The notes beneath the pieces are model-generated. The model was not told the DNA's origin, ran no database searches, and saw only the letters and a program-made list of their open reading frames with translations. A program made the position numbers and the translations under genes. A stretch of 64,000 bases of DNA from Streptomyces lasiicapitis (lineage in GTDB: Bacteria; Actinomycetota; Actinomycetes; Streptomycetales; Streptomycetaceae), in assembly GCF_014646335.1 (NCBI RefSeq), contig NZ_BMNG01000012.1, positions 142,747 to 206,746 of the forward strand, in the 5' to 3' direction. Each line of letters begins with the position of its first letter. Position 1 is the first letter of the stretch. Of this stretch, positions 29,721 to 38,251 are shown piece by piece.

Positions 29721-30206
29721 CTACTTCGCGCCGGACTCGCCGTCGGTCTTCTTCGGCTCTGCGTCCGCTGCCTCGGGGGCCTCGTCGGCCGTGTCCTTCT
29801 TGCCGAGGTCGATGCGCTCGTCGTCCGAAGCGGCCGCGGCGGCGTCGGCGGGCTCGCCGGCCTCGGTGAGGGAGGAGGCGTCGTCGGGCACCACGGGGGC
29901 GTCGTCGGACTTCAGGTCGTCCTCGGTGCCGTGAACGATGCGGTTGTACTCGTCGTCGTCGAGGACGGCGCCGATGGAGTTCTTCGCGTACACCGCGTGG
30001 ACGCCGGGGGCCACCTCGAGGAGGACCGCGTCGTCGTGGACCTCCTTGACGGTGGCGTACATGCCTCCGATCGTGCGGATGCCGGTGCCAGGCGTCATGT
30101 CGTTACGCATCTGGGCGGCCGCGTTCTGCTTGCGCTTGGCGGACCGGGTCATCAGGAACATGGCCCCGATGAGCACGATGAAGGGGAGGAGGGTCACGAT
30201 ATTCAC
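29721..30206 (-). CDS. yajC: YajC, Sec accessory membrane protein
   Basis: Small partner of SecDF. It has 161 residues: a helix at about 2-22 (VNIVTLLPFIVLIGAMFLM), the YajC core with MTPGTGIRTIGGMYATV, and a long acidic Ala/Asp/Glu tail (about 85-161). The GTG was chosen because the N-terminal helix begins there; the longer frame to 30278 overlaps a hairpin. It lies 184 nt before secD, a gap without a gene. Confidence 0.94.
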   Translation of the reverse strand: MNIVTLLPFIVLIGAMFLMTRSAKRKQNAAAQMRNDMTPGTGIRTIGGMYATVKEVHDDAVLLEVAPGVHAVYAKNSIGAVLDDDEYNRIVHGTEDDLKSDDAPVVPDDASSLTEAGEPADAAAAASDDERIDLGKKDTADEAPEAADAEPKKTDGESGAK

Positions 30207-30260
30207 GGGACGGAGTTTCCTTCGCACGACCGCGTACTTTGAGCGGCCTGATGGATGGGG

Positions 30261-30278
30261 GTGGGCGGCGCCGCCCAC
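30261..30278. terminator. palindrome between ruvB and yajC
   Basis: GTGGGCGGC directly followed by its complement GCCGCCCAC; 9-bp arms, no loop bases. It lies between ruvB and yajC and may end ruvB transcription. Confidence 0.5.
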
Positions 30279-30336
30279 AAGGGCGGCATCGGCGGAGTCT
30301 AAGCGAGTCCGCGCCTAACGAACAACGCTCAGCATG

Positions 30337-30358
30337 GCACCGCAGTTCCTGACGGTGC
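30337..30358. terminator. hairpin just after ruvB
   Basis: GCACCG-(10 nt)-CGGTGC, 27 nt past the ruvB stop. Short stem; weak terminator candidate. Confidence 0.4.
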
Positions 30359-30384
30359 GACTCTCCGCGCCGGTGCGCGCCGCG

Positions 30385-31458
30385 TCACGACCCGAACAAG
30401 TCCTGTTGTCCAGTTCCCGCTCCCTGCCGGGGCGGTACGAGACCCAGATGGGCCCATGCCGCGGGCGTCCCGACGCGGCCGCGGGGGGTGCGGGCGAGCA
30501 GCCCCTCCCGGACGAGGAAGGGCTCGGCCACCTCTTCCACCGTCTCACGCTCCTCCCCCACCGCGACGGCGAGGGTGGAGAGGCCGACGGGGCCGCCGCC
30601 GAACAGCTTCAGGAGGGCTTCGAGGACCGCACGGTCCAGGCGGTCGAGGCCACGGGCGTCGACCTCGTAGACGCTCAGAGCGGCGCCCGCGATCTCGCGG
30701 TTGATCACGCCGTCGGCCTTGACCTGCGCGTAGTCGCGCACGCGGCGCAGCAGGCGGTTGGCGATGCGGGGGGTGCCGCGGGAGCGGCCCGCGATCTCGG
30801 CGGCGCCCTCGGTGTCGATGGCGACGTCCAGCAGGTTCGCGGAGCGGTGGATCACCCGCTCCAGTTCGGCGGGCTCGTAGAACTCCATGTGCGCGGTGAA
30901 GCCGAAGCGGTCGCGCAGCGGCGGCGGCAGCAGGCCCGCGCGCGTGGTGGCGCCGACGAGCGTGAAGGGCGGCAGTTCCAGCGGGATGGCGGTGGCTCCC
31001 GGACCCTTGCCGACGATCACGTCGACACGGAAGTCCTCCATGGCCATGTACAGCATTTCCTCGGCGGGCCTCGACATGCGGTGGATCTCGTCGAGGAAGA
31101 GGACCTCGCCCTCCTGGAGCGAGGACAGGATCGCGGCGAGGTCGCCCGCGTGCTGGATGGCCGGGCCGCTGGTGATGCGGATCGGGGCGCCCATCTCGGC
31201 GGCGATGATCATCGAGAGGGTCGTCTTGCCGAGGCCGGGGGCGCCGGAGAGCAGCACGTGGTCGGCGGTGGCGCCGCGCGCGCGGGCGGCACGCAGGACG
31301 AGGTCGAGCTGCTCCCTGACCTTCTCCTGGCCGATGAACTCGCCCAGGTCCTTGGGGCGCAGGGCGGCCTCGACGGCCTGGTCCTCGCCGTCGGCGGACG
31401 CACCGACCAGCCGCTCGGCCGCCCCGGCAGCGTCGTCGGTCGTGTCGTCCCAGTTCAT
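30385..31458 (-). CDS. ruvB: Holliday junction DNA helicase RuvB
   Basis: Hexameric AAA+ motor for branch migration. It has 357 residues: N-terminal RPKDLGEFIGQEKVREQL, Walker A GAPGLGKTT, Walker B FLDEIHR, sensor GATTRAGLLPPPLRDRFG, and a winged-helix DNA-binding C-terminus. The ATG start was chosen by homology; the longer upstream frame is a ruvA shadow. It is downstream of ruvC-ruvA with about 32 nt between ruvA and ruvB. Confidence 0.97.
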   Translation of the reverse strand: MNWDDTTDDAAGAAERLVGASADGEDQAVEAALRPKDLGEFIGQEKVREQLDLVLRAARARGATADHVLLSGAPGLGKTTLSMIIAAEMGAPIRITSGPAIQHAGDLAAILSSLQEGEVLFLDEIHRMSRPAEEMLYMAMEDFRVDVIVGKGPGATAIPLELPPFTLVGATTRAGLLPPPLRDRFGFTAHMEFYEPAELERVIHRSANLLDVAIDTEGAAEIAGRSRGTPRIANRLLRRVRDYAQVKADGVINREIAGAALSVYEVDARGLDRLDRAVLEALLKLFGGGPVGLSTLAVAVGEERETVEEVAEPFLVREGLLARTPRGRVGTPAAWAHLGLVPPRQGAGTGQQDLFGS

Positions 31459-31490
31459 GCGGTGTGCCTCGCGATGCGGTTCGGGGGTGG

Positions 31491-32099
31491 CTAGCGGGTG
31501 CGGTTCAGGGTCTGGAGGGCGGCCTTCAGGAGCCGGCCCACCTGCGGCGACTCCATGGCCTCGGCCTGCGGCGTGACGGCGGTGACCGCTTCGTCCGCCT
31601 CGCGCGTCGCGTACCCCAGGCCGATCAGCGCGGCGTGCAGCTGGTCGCGCCAGCCGGAGGTGACGGCGGTGCCGATGGCGGGGCCGCCGGTGCCGAGCGG
31701 TGCGCCGAGGCGGTCCTTCAGCTCCAGGAGCAGCTTCTGGGCGCCCTTCTTGCCGATGCCGGGCACGGCGGTGAGTGCCTTCTCGTCGGCCGTGGCGACC
31801 GCGCGGCGCAGCGCGTCCGGGTTGTGCACGGCGAGCATCGCCTGGGCGAGGCGCGGGCCGACGCCGCTCGCGGTCTGCAGGAGCTCGAAGGTCTGCCGCT
31901 CGTCGTCGTCCGCGAAGCCGTACAGCGTGAGGGAGTCCTCGCGGACGACCAGGGACGTGGCGAGCTTGGTCTGCTGGCCGATACGGAGTCCGGAGAGCGT
32001 GTCCGGCGTGCACTGGACGGCCATGCCGATGCCGCCCACTTCGACGACGGCGGAGTCAGGGGCGAGGGCGGCGACCGGGCCGCTGACGAAGGCGATCAT
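31491..32099 (-). CDS. ruvA: Holliday junction branch migration protein RuvA
   Basis: Tetrameric four-way-junction binder that loads RuvB. It has 202 residues: an OB-fold N-terminus (MIAFVSGPVAALAP), paired HhH motifs (ASGVGPRLAQAML; AVPGIGKKGAQKLLLEL), and the C-terminal domain that touches RuvB (GYATREADEAV). The ATG overlaps the ruvC stop (ATGA), so ruvC and ruvA are coupled. Confidence 0.97.
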   Translation of the reverse strand: MIAFVSGPVAALAPDSAVVEVGGIGMAVQCTPDTLSGLRIGQQTKLATSLVVREDSLTLYGFADDDERQTFELLQTASGVGPRLAQAMLAVHNPDALRRAVATADEKALTAVPGIGKKGAQKLLLELKDRLGAPLGTGGPAIGTAVTSGWRDQLHAALIGLGYATREADEAVTAVTPQAEAMESPQVGRLLKAALQTLNRTR

Positions 32100-32725
32100 G
32101 CGGGGCGGCCTTTCGAGGTTTGCTGGGCTTGCTGGGAACGCCCGGCTTGCTGGGCCTGCCGGACGTGGGGGGTCTGCTGGGCTTGCTGGGCGTGCTTGGC
32201 CACCGCCTGCTGGAGGCGGTTCTGGGCCACGGCCTGCTGGAGGCGGTTCTGCGCGGGCGCGCGCCAGATGTGGCAGATCGCGAGGGCCAGGGCGTCGGCG
32301 GCGTCGGCGGGCTTGGGCGGCGCGTCAAGGCGGAGCAGGCGGGTCACCATCGCGCCGACCTGGGCCTTGTCGGCGCGGCCGCTGCCGGTGACGGCGGCCT
32401 TGATCTCGCTGGGGGTGTGCAGGGCGACGGGGATGCCGCGGCGTGACGCGCACAGCATGGCGACGGCGCTGGCCTGGGCGGTGCCCATGACCGTACGGAC
32501 GTTGTGCTGGCTGAACACCCGCTCCACGGCGACGAATTCGGGGCGGTGCTCGTCCAGCCAGCTCTCGATGCCCTGCTCGATGGCGACCAGGCGGAGGCCC
32601 AAGTCGGCGTCCGCGGGCGTACGCACGACGCCGACGCCACGCATGGTCAACGGGCGGCCCGCGACGCCTTCGACGACACCGACACCGCACCGGGTGAGCC
32701 CGGGGTCCACCCCAAGTACCCGCAC
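32096..32725 (-). CDS. ruvC: Holliday junction resolvase RuvC with Q-rich tail
   Basis: Endonuclease that resolves Holliday junctions. It has 209 residues. Catalytic acids are expected at D7 (VDPGLTRCG), E68 (AVERVF) and the Asp pair D141/D144 (PADAADALA). The core ends near residue 156; a Gln/Ala-rich tail (157-209) follows, with AQNRLQQAV repeated exactly at 158-166 and 167-175. GTG 32725 was chosen because GAGGGGG precedes it and the core begins there; a TTG at 32779 would add 18 residues. Overlaps ruvA. Confidence 0.95.
   Translation of the reverse strand: MRVLGVDPGLTRCGVGVVEGVAGRPLTMRGVGVVRTPADADLGLRLVAIEQGIESWLDEHRPEFVAVERVFSQHNVRTVMGTAQASAVAMLCASRRGIPVALHTPSEIKAAVTGSGRADKAQVGAMVTRLLRLDAPPKPADAADALALAICHIWRAPAQNRLQQAVAQNRLQQAVAKHAQQAQQTPHVRQAQQAGRSQQAQQTSKGRPA
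32205..32251. repeat. 27-nt-period duplication in the ruvC tail
   Basis: GCCTGCTGGAGGCGGTTCTG occurs at 32205-32224 and again at 32232-32251, encoding the duplicated AQNRLQQAV peptide. A recent in-frame duplication. Confidence 0.85.
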
Positions 32726-32783
32726 TCCAACCCCCTCTTCGATCGCCTGTTTGTGCAGGCTATCGGGTGCCACTGACAAAGCG

Positions 32784-32815
32784 ACGGGCCGACGGGGTGT
32801 GTCCCGTCGGCCCGT
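32784..32815. terminator. perfect 13-bp hairpin between yebC and ruvC
   Basis: ACGGGCCGACGGG-GTGTGT-CCCGTCGGCCCGT, 25 nt past the yebC stop. Likely separates pdxST-yebC transcription from ruvCAB. Confidence 0.75.
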
Positions 32816-32839
32816 TCGCCCGTTGCCGTGGTGTGCCGC

Positions 32840-33592
32840 TCAGGCGTCGACCTTCGCCATGACGTCGTCCGACACGTCGAAGTTGGCGAAGACGTTCTGC
32901 ACGTCGTCGCTGTCCTCGAGGGCGTCGATGAGCTTGAAGATCTTGCGCGCGCCTTCTTCGTCCAGCTCGACCTGCATGGTCGGGACGAAGTTGGCCTCGG
33001 CCGAGTCGTAGTCGATGCCGGCCTCCTGGAGCGCGGTGCGCACCGCGACCATGTCGGTGGCCTCGCTGAGCACCTCGAAGGACTCACCCAGGTCGTTGAC
33101 CTCTTCGGCGCCTGCGTCCAGAACAGCCGTCAGGACGTCGTCCTCGCTCAGCTCGCCCTTGGGGACGATCACGACGCCCTTGCGGTTGAAGAGGTACGAC
33201 ACCGAGCCCGGGTCGGCCATGGAGCCGCCGTTGCGGGTCATCGCCACGCGCACGTCGGAGGCCGCGCGGTTGCGGTTGTCGGTCAGACACTCGATGAGCA
33301 CCGCGACGCCGTTCGGGCCGTAGCCCTCGTACATGATCGTCTCGTAGTCGGCGCCACCGGCTTCGAGACCGGCACCGCGCTTGACCGCGGAGTCGATGTT
33401 CTTGTTCGGAACCGAGCTCTTCTTGGCCTTCTGGATGGCGTCGAAGAGGGTCGGGTTGCCGGACACGTCGGCGCCGCCCGTGCGGGCCGCGACCTCGATG
33501 TTCTTGATCATCTTCGCGAAGAGCTTGCCGCGCTTGGCGTCGATCACGGCCTTCTTGTGCTTCGTCGTAGCCCATTTAGAGTGGCCGGACAT
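32840..33592 (-). CDS. yebC: YebC/PmpR-family protein
   Basis: It has 250 residues. It opens with MSGHSKWATTKHKKAVIDAK, the unmistakable family N-terminus, followed by FAKMIKNIEVAARTGG and GYGPNGVAVLIE. Family members are described as transcriptional regulators and, more recently, as ribosome-associated factors that relieve stalling; which applies here cannot be read from sequence. Lies between pdxT and ruvC, a position conserved in actinobacteria. Confidence 0.96.
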   Translation of the reverse strand: MSGHSKWATTKHKKAVIDAKRGKLFAKMIKNIEVAARTGGADVSGNPTLFDAIQKAKKSSVPNKNIDSAVKRGAGLEAGGADYETIMYEGYGPNGVAVLIECLTDNRNRAASDVRVAMTRNGGSMADPGSVSYLFNRKGVVIVPKGELSEDDVLTAVLDAGAEEVNDLGESFEVLSEATDMVAVRTALQEAGIDYDSAEANFVPTMQVELDEEGARKIFKLIDALEDSDDVQNVFANFDVSDDVMAKVDA

Positions 33593-33640
33593 CTGCCTGT
33601 CTCCTTCGCGTAACCCATTCCTGTACGAACGCCAGAGATC

Positions 33641-34249
33641 CTACAAGGCTCCCGGCGCCGCGCTCCCCCGCACCATCGCCACGAACAGGCCGTGAACACG
33701 GTGGTCACCGGTCAGCTCGGGGTGGAACGAGGTGGCGAGCACGTTGTCCTGACGCACCGCGACGATGTGTCCGCCGTGCTCGGCGAGCACCTCCACGCGG
33801 GCGCCGACCGACTCCACCCACGGGGCACGGATGAAGACGCCCTCCACAGGGTCCCCGTCGACGCCCTTCATGTCGACGGCCGCTTCGAAGGACTCGTTCT
33901 GCCGCCCGAAGGCGTTGCGGCGCACGATCATGTCGATGCCGCCGAAGGTCTCCTGCCCCGAACGCGGGTCGAGGATCTTGTCGGCGAGCATGATCATGCC
34001 CGCGCAGGTGCCGTACACCGGCATGCCCGCGCGCACGCGCGCGCGTAGCGGCTCCAGGAGGCCGAAAAGCGCCGCCAGTTTGGAGATCGTGGTCGATTCG
34101 CCGCCGGGGATGACCAGGCCGTCGACCTCGGCGAGCTCTTCGGGGCGCCGCACCGGCCTGGCCACGGCGTCTGCCGCGGCCAGGGCGATGAGGTGCTCCC
34201 GCACGTCGCCCTGGAGAGCCAGGACGCCGACTACGGGGGTGTCGTTCAT
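33641..34249 (-). CDS. pdxT: pyridoxal 5'-phosphate synthase glutaminase subunit
   Basis: Class I glutaminase that passes ammonia to PdxS. It has 202 residues: VLALQGDVREH, GGESTT, the nucleophile Cys in YGTCAGMI, and the His/Glu of SFHPELTGD. The start lies 3 nt after the pdxS stop, so the two are co-translated as an enzyme pair. The yebC gene follows after about 48 nt. Confidence 0.97.
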   Translation of the reverse strand: MNDTPVVGVLALQGDVREHLIALAAADAVARPVRRPEELAEVDGLVIPGGESTTISKLAALFGLLEPLRARVRAGMPVYGTCAGMIMLADKILDPRSGQETFGGIDMIVRRNAFGRQNESFEAAVDMKGVDGDPVEGVFIRAPWVESVGARVEVLAEHGGHIVAVRQDNVLATSFHPELTGDHRVHGLFVAMVRGSAAPGAL

Positions 34250-34252
34250 GGG

Positions 34253-35176
34253 TTACCAGCCGCGGTTCGCGTAGCGCTCGGCCTCGGGCAGGGTGTCGCA
34301 GTTGATGCCGACCATGGCCTCGCCGAGGTTGCGGGACGCGTCCGCGATGATCTTGGGGTCGTCGAAGAAGGTGGTGGCCTTCACGATGGCGGCGGCGCGC
34401 TTGGCGGGGTCGCCGGACTTGAAGATGCCGGAGCCGACGAAGACGCCCTCGGCGCCGAGCTGGCGCATCAGGGCGGCGTCGGCCGGGGTGGCGACGCCAC
34501 CGGCGGAGAAGAGGACCACCGGCAGCTTGCCCAGCTCGGAGACCTCCTTCACGAGCTCGTACGGGGCGCGCAGGTCCTTGGCCGCGGCGTACAGCTCGTT
34601 GTTGTCGAAGCCGCGCAGCTTGGCGATCTCGTTCTTGATCTGGCGCAGGTGGCGGACGGCCTCGACCACGTTGCCGGTGCCGGCCTCGCCCTTGGAGCGG
34701 ATCATGGCCGCGCCCTCGGCGATGCGGCGCAGGGCCTCGCCCAGGTTGGTGGCGCCACAGACGAACGGCGTGGTGAAGGCGAACTTGTCCGAGTGGTTGA
34801 CCTCGTCGGCCGGGGTGAGGACCTCGGACTCGTCGATGTAGTCGACGCCGAGGGACTGCAGGACCTGGGCCTCCACGAAGTGGCCGATGCGGGACTTGGC
34901 CATGACCGGGATCGAGACGGCCTCGATGATCTCTTCGATCATGTTCGGGTCGGACATGCGGGCCACGCCGCCGTCCTTGCGGATGTCGGCCGGGACCCGC
35001 TCCAGGGCCATGACGGCCACGGCACCCGCGTCCTCGGCGATCTTCGCCTGCTCGGCGTTGACCACGTCCATGATCACGCCGCCCTTGAGCTGCTCGGCCA
35101 TGCCGCGCTTCACACGGGCGGTGCCGGTCGCGGCGCTGTCGGCGGGCTGGTTGCTGGGGGAGAGCGTGCTGGACAC
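34253..35176 (-). CDS. pdxS: pyridoxal 5'-phosphate synthase lyase subunit
   Basis: Builds PLP from ribose-5-phosphate, glyceraldehyde-3-phosphate and ammonia in a (beta/alpha)8 barrel. It has 307 residues. Core blocks are KGGVIMDVVN, ERVPADIRKDGGVARM, and PVVLFSAGGVATPADAALM. GTG 35176 was chosen because GTGAGGT precedes it; GTG 35188 is in frame but lacks an RBS. No MocR-type pdxR gene is adjacent. Confidence 0.97.
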   Translation of the reverse strand: MSSTLSPSNQPADSAATGTARVKRGMAEQLKGGVIMDVVNAEQAKIAEDAGAVAVMALERVPADIRKDGGVARMSDPNMIEEIIEAVSIPVMAKSRIGHFVEAQVLQSLGVDYIDESEVLTPADEVNHSDKFAFTTPFVCGATNLGEALRRIAEGAAMIRSKGEAGTGNVVEAVRHLRQIKNEIAKLRGFDNNELYAAAKDLRAPYELVKEVSELGKLPVVLFSAGGVATPADAALMRQLGAEGVFVGSGIFKSGDPAKRAAAIVKATTFFDDPKIIADASRNLGEAMVGINCDTLPEAERYANRGW

Positions 35177-35381
35177 GGGTGACCTCACTCGATACGAAGT
35201 ACGAAGGCCGTACGACGGCTGTGGCAGTGGGCGGATACGCCGCGTGGGCGCCGCCGGGCGCGGATTGCGGCCGGAAGTCGGCTCGCGTTCCGCTTCCGTT
35301 GCGTTTCCGCTGGTACTGAGGAAACGTCCCGGGACCAGGCCACAGCAAGGGCCAATGGTGAGGCTGTGGATCGTTTTCGCC

Positions 35382-35426
35382 CCGCGACGGGGGTGCTCGC
35401 GTGCCCGCGACGGGGGCTCACGCGCG
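35382..35426. repeat. two 22-nt repeats next to the LemA-like stop
   Basis: CCGCGACGGGGG-starting units at 35382-35403 and 35405-35426 (23-nt period) directly abut the TAG stop of the LemA-like gene without including it. Confidence 0.7.
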
Positions 35427-35972
35427 CTACGTACCCGGCCGGTCCGCCAGCGCCGCCGGTGCCACGTCGTCCATCTCGAAGGCCATCGGGAACGGCGCGT
35501 GCCCGGCGAGCCGGAACCAGCGGACCTTGCGGTGGCGGCGCAGGGCGCGGGCCGCGCGCACGGCGTCGTTGTGGAAACGGCGGGCCATGGGGACCCGGCG
35601 GACCGCCTGGGCCAGCTCGTCCGCGGCGCCCTCGCCGCCCGGGGCCTCGCGGACCGCCTCGACCTGTGCCGCCTCCTCGAAGACCGCGCGCAACGCCTGA
35701 CTCAGCTCGCTCTCGGCGACCTCCCGGTGCTCCTCCTCCGCCTGCCGGGCCGCGTGCGCCGCCTCGTACAGGACGATCGAGGCCGCCGGATCGAGCACTC
35801 CGGAGGTGGCCAGTTCCTGGGTGACCGAGGCGCGGCGCAGCAGTTGCGCGTCCAGGGCGGCACGGGCCGCGTCGATCCGCGCGTGCAGCCGGTCGAGGCG
35901 TCCCGCGGTCCAGCTCAGGTAGAGGCCGATCGCGAAGAGGCCGACGGCGATCCAGATCAACGTGGGGGTCAC
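35427..35972 (-). CDS. LemA-like membrane-anchored protein
   Basis: It has 181 residues: one N-terminal helix (about 4-21, LIWIAVGLFAIGLYLSW), then a long helical region. ARRFHNDAVRAAR near the C-terminus resembles the LemA-family YNDAV signature, and the N-out single helix plus helical bundle fits that fold, but the match is by eye only. It lies 168 nt downstream of pimA, separated by an interspersed repeat. Function unknown. Confidence 0.75.
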   Translation of the reverse strand: MTPTLIWIAVGLFAIGLYLSWTAGRLDRLHARIDAARAALDAQLLRRASVTQELATSGVLDPAASIVLYEAAHAARQAEEEHREVAESELSQALRAVFEEAAQVEAVREAPGGEGAADELAQAVRRVPMARRFHNDAVRAARALRRHRKVRWFRLAGHAPFPMAFEMDDVAPAALADRPGT

Positions 35973-36077
35973 AGCCGCACGGTACCTGGCGGGGGCGCCT
36001 TGGGCGGTGGGGTGGTCTTGAGTGCGCCTTGCCGTCTCGGGTGTACGCCCCCCCGGGGCGCGGCTTTTTCGGCCTTC

Positions 36078-36107
36078 GGCCTCGTCCTCAAATGCCGGAC
36101 GGGCTGA
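36078..36107 (+). repeat. interspersed GC-rich element, copy B
   Basis: 30-nt element with core CTCAAATGCCGGACGGGCTG, identical to copy C (63950) except one base. It lies in the pimA to LemA-like gap, just after a GGCC-TTC-GGCC hairpin. Possibly part of a terminator. Confidence 0.75.
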
Positions 36108-36140
36108 TTGCCGTCACCCAGGCCGCCAGGTGCCGGGCAG

Positions 36141-37307
36141 CTACAGCTTGTCCTTCGCCAAGCCGAATCGTGCCCGCAGGCCCGTGCGTTCGTCCGTTGC
36201 CACCGCTGCCGCGCCCACCGCCACCGTCTCGTACACGGAGAGGATGTCCGCGCCCACCGTCGACCAGTCGAAGCGGCGTACGTGCTTGCTGCCGCGGTCG
36301 CGCAGTTCCTCGCGGCGTTCGGGGTCGCGCAGGAGGCGGATCGCCGCGTTGGACAGGGAGTACGCGTCCTCGTTGGCGAACAGGTCGCCCGCCGCGCCCT
36401 GGTCCAGGACCTGGGCGAAGGCGTCGAGGTCGCTGGCGAGGACGGGGGCGCCCGCCGACATCGCCTCGACCAGGATGATCCCGAAGCTCTCGCCGCCGGT
36501 GTTCGGGGCGACGTACACGTCGACGCTGCGCAGCAGCCGCGCCTTGTCCTCGTCGCTGATCATGCCGAGGAACTCCACGCGGGAGTGCAGCTCGGCGGGC
36601 AGGGAGGCGACGGCCTCCTCCTCGTCGCCGCGCCCGGCCACGAGCAGGCGGGCGTCGGGGCGGGCCGCGAAGATGCGCGGGAGGGCCTTCATCAGCACCG
36701 GCAGGCCCTTGCGGGGCTCGTCGATGCGCCCGATGAAGCCGATCGTCTCCCCCTGCCACTCCGGCTTGGGCTCGGCCCGGGCGAAGAAGTCGACGTCGAC
36801 GCCGTTGGGGATGACGACCGCGTCACCGCCGAGGTGCTCCACCAGCGTGCGGCGCGCGTACTCGCTGACCGCGATGCGCGCGCTGATCTTCTCCAGGGCG
36901 GGCTGGAGGATCGGATACGCCGCGATCATGGCGCGCGAGCGCGGGTTGGAGGTGTGGAACGTGGCGACGATCGGCCCCTGCGCGGCCCAGCACGTGAGCA
37001 GGCCGAGGGACGGCGACGTCGGCTCGTGGATGTGGATGACGTCGAACATGCCGTCGTGCAGCCAGCGCCGCACCCGCGCGGCCGAGATGAAGCCGAAGTT
37101 GAGTCGCGCCACCGAGCCGTTGTACGGAACGGGAACGGCACGGCCCGCCGACACCACGTACGGCGGAAGCGGGGTCTCGTCGTCCGCCGGGGCGAGGACG
37201 GAGACCTCGTGTCCCAGGCGGATGAGGTGCTCCGCCAGATCGCGGATGTGGAACTGGACGCCGCCCGGCACGTCCCACGAGTAGGGGCAGACGATGCCTA
37301 CCTTCAC
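36141..37307 (-). CDS. pimA: phosphatidyl-myo-inositol mannosyltransferase
   Basis: GT-B (GT4) enzyme adding the first mannose of phosphatidylinositol mannosides at the inner membrane face. It has 388 residues: N-terminal VCPYSWDVPGGVQFHIRDL, HIHEPTSPS, the nucleotide-binding GFIGRIDEPRKGL, and the E-x7-E motif GESFGIILVEAMSAG. The GTG start overlaps the acyltransferase stop (GTGA). The order PI-phosphate synthase, acyltransferase, pimA matches the mycobacterial PIM operon. Confidence 0.94.
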   Translation of the reverse strand: MKVGIVCPYSWDVPGGVQFHIRDLAEHLIRLGHEVSVLAPADDETPLPPYVVSAGRAVPVPYNGSVARLNFGFISAARVRRWLHDGMFDVIHIHEPTSPSLGLLTCWAAQGPIVATFHTSNPRSRAMIAAYPILQPALEKISARIAVSEYARRTLVEHLGGDAVVIPNGVDVDFFARAEPKPEWQGETIGFIGRIDEPRKGLPVLMKALPRIFAARPDARLLVAGRGDEEEAVASLPAELHSRVEFLGMISDEDKARLLRSVDVYVAPNTGGESFGIILVEAMSAGAPVLASDLDAFAQVLDQGAAGDLFANEDAYSLSNAAIRLLRDPERREELRDRGSKHVRRFDWSTVGADILSVYETVAVGAAAVATDERTGLRARFGLAKDKL

Positions 37308-38251
37308 GGTGTCCCCTCATCGGCCCGGTCATCGGCCCGGCCGCCCGGCGCCTTCGCCGGATCCAGGTCCGCAAGCCACAGCCGCTGCAGCATGTGCCAG
37401 TCCTGCGGATGCTCGGCGATCCCCGTGGCGAAGGCGTCGGCGAGGGCCTGCGTCATGGCGGCCGTCTTCTCCGTACGCGTCCCCGTCTCGGGCACCTCGA
37501 CCGGCGCGTGGACCCGGCCCCGCATGACGGGCGAGTCGTCGTACCAGAGCGTCACCGGGAGCAGCAGCGCGCCGGTCTGCTGGGCGAGCGCCGCGGGCCC
37601 CGCGGGCATCCGCGCGGTCTCGCCGAAGAACTTCACCTCGACGCCGGACGCCGACAGGTCGCGGTCCGCGACCAGGCAGACCAGGCCGCCCGCGCGCAGC
37701 CGGCGCGCCAGCGTGCCGAAGGCGGCGCCGCCGGTGTGCGGCAGGACCTCCATGCCGAGGCCGCTGCGGTAGGCGACGAAGCGGTCGTACAGGGACTCGG
37801 GCTTCTGCCGCTCCTGCACGGTCGTGAAGGGCGTTTCGAGCTTCGTGGTCACCCACGCGCCGGCCAGGTCCCAGTTGCCCAGGTGCGGCAGGGCCAGGAT
37901 GACGCCCTTGCCGGACGCCAGGCCGTCGGTCAGGTGGTGCAGGTCCTGGGCGGTGAAGCCGTTGCGGATGCGGTCCTTGCTCCAGGCCGGCAGCCGGAAG
38001 GACTCCATCCAGTACCGCATGTACGACCGCATGCCCGCCTTGGACAGCTCGGCGAGGCGCGCCGGGCTCGCGTCGGGCACCACGCGCGCGTAGTTGGCCT
38101 CAAGGCGCAGGACACCCTTGCCGCGCCGCTTCCACGCGAGGTCGGCGATGGTGCGGCCCAGGCGCACGGCGGTGGGCTCGGGAAGCTTCTTGACGGTGCT
38201 CCAGGCGGCGCCGTACAGCGCGTCCGTCAGCTTCTCCGTGGCCGGGCTCAC
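37304..38251 (-). CDS. phosphatidylinositol mannoside acyltransferase (LpxL/HtrB fold)
   Basis: Acyl-CoA-dependent acylation of PIM. It has 315 residues: H-x4-D motif LPHLGNWDLAG, VLPHTGGAAFGTLARRL and GLVCLVADRDLS are family blocks. No transmembrane helix is obvious, so it is a peripheral membrane enzyme. The GTG start overlaps the PI-phosphate synthase stop, and its own stop overlaps pimA; the three are strictly coupled. It corresponds to mycobacterial PatA by position. Confidence 0.93.
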   Translation of the reverse strand: MSPATEKLTDALYGAAWSTVKKLPEPTAVRLGRTIADLAWKRRGKGVLRLEANYARVVPDASPARLAELSKAGMRSYMRYWMESFRLPAWSKDRIRNGFTAQDLHHLTDGLASGKGVILALPHLGNWDLAGAWVTTKLETPFTTVQERQKPESLYDRFVAYRSGLGMEVLPHTGGAAFGTLARRLRAGGLVCLVADRDLSASGVEVKFFGETARMPAGPAALAQQTGALLLPVTLWYDDSPVMRGRVHAPVEVPETGTRTEKTAAMTQALADAFATGIAEHPQDWHMLQRLWLADLDPAKAPGGRADDRADEGTP

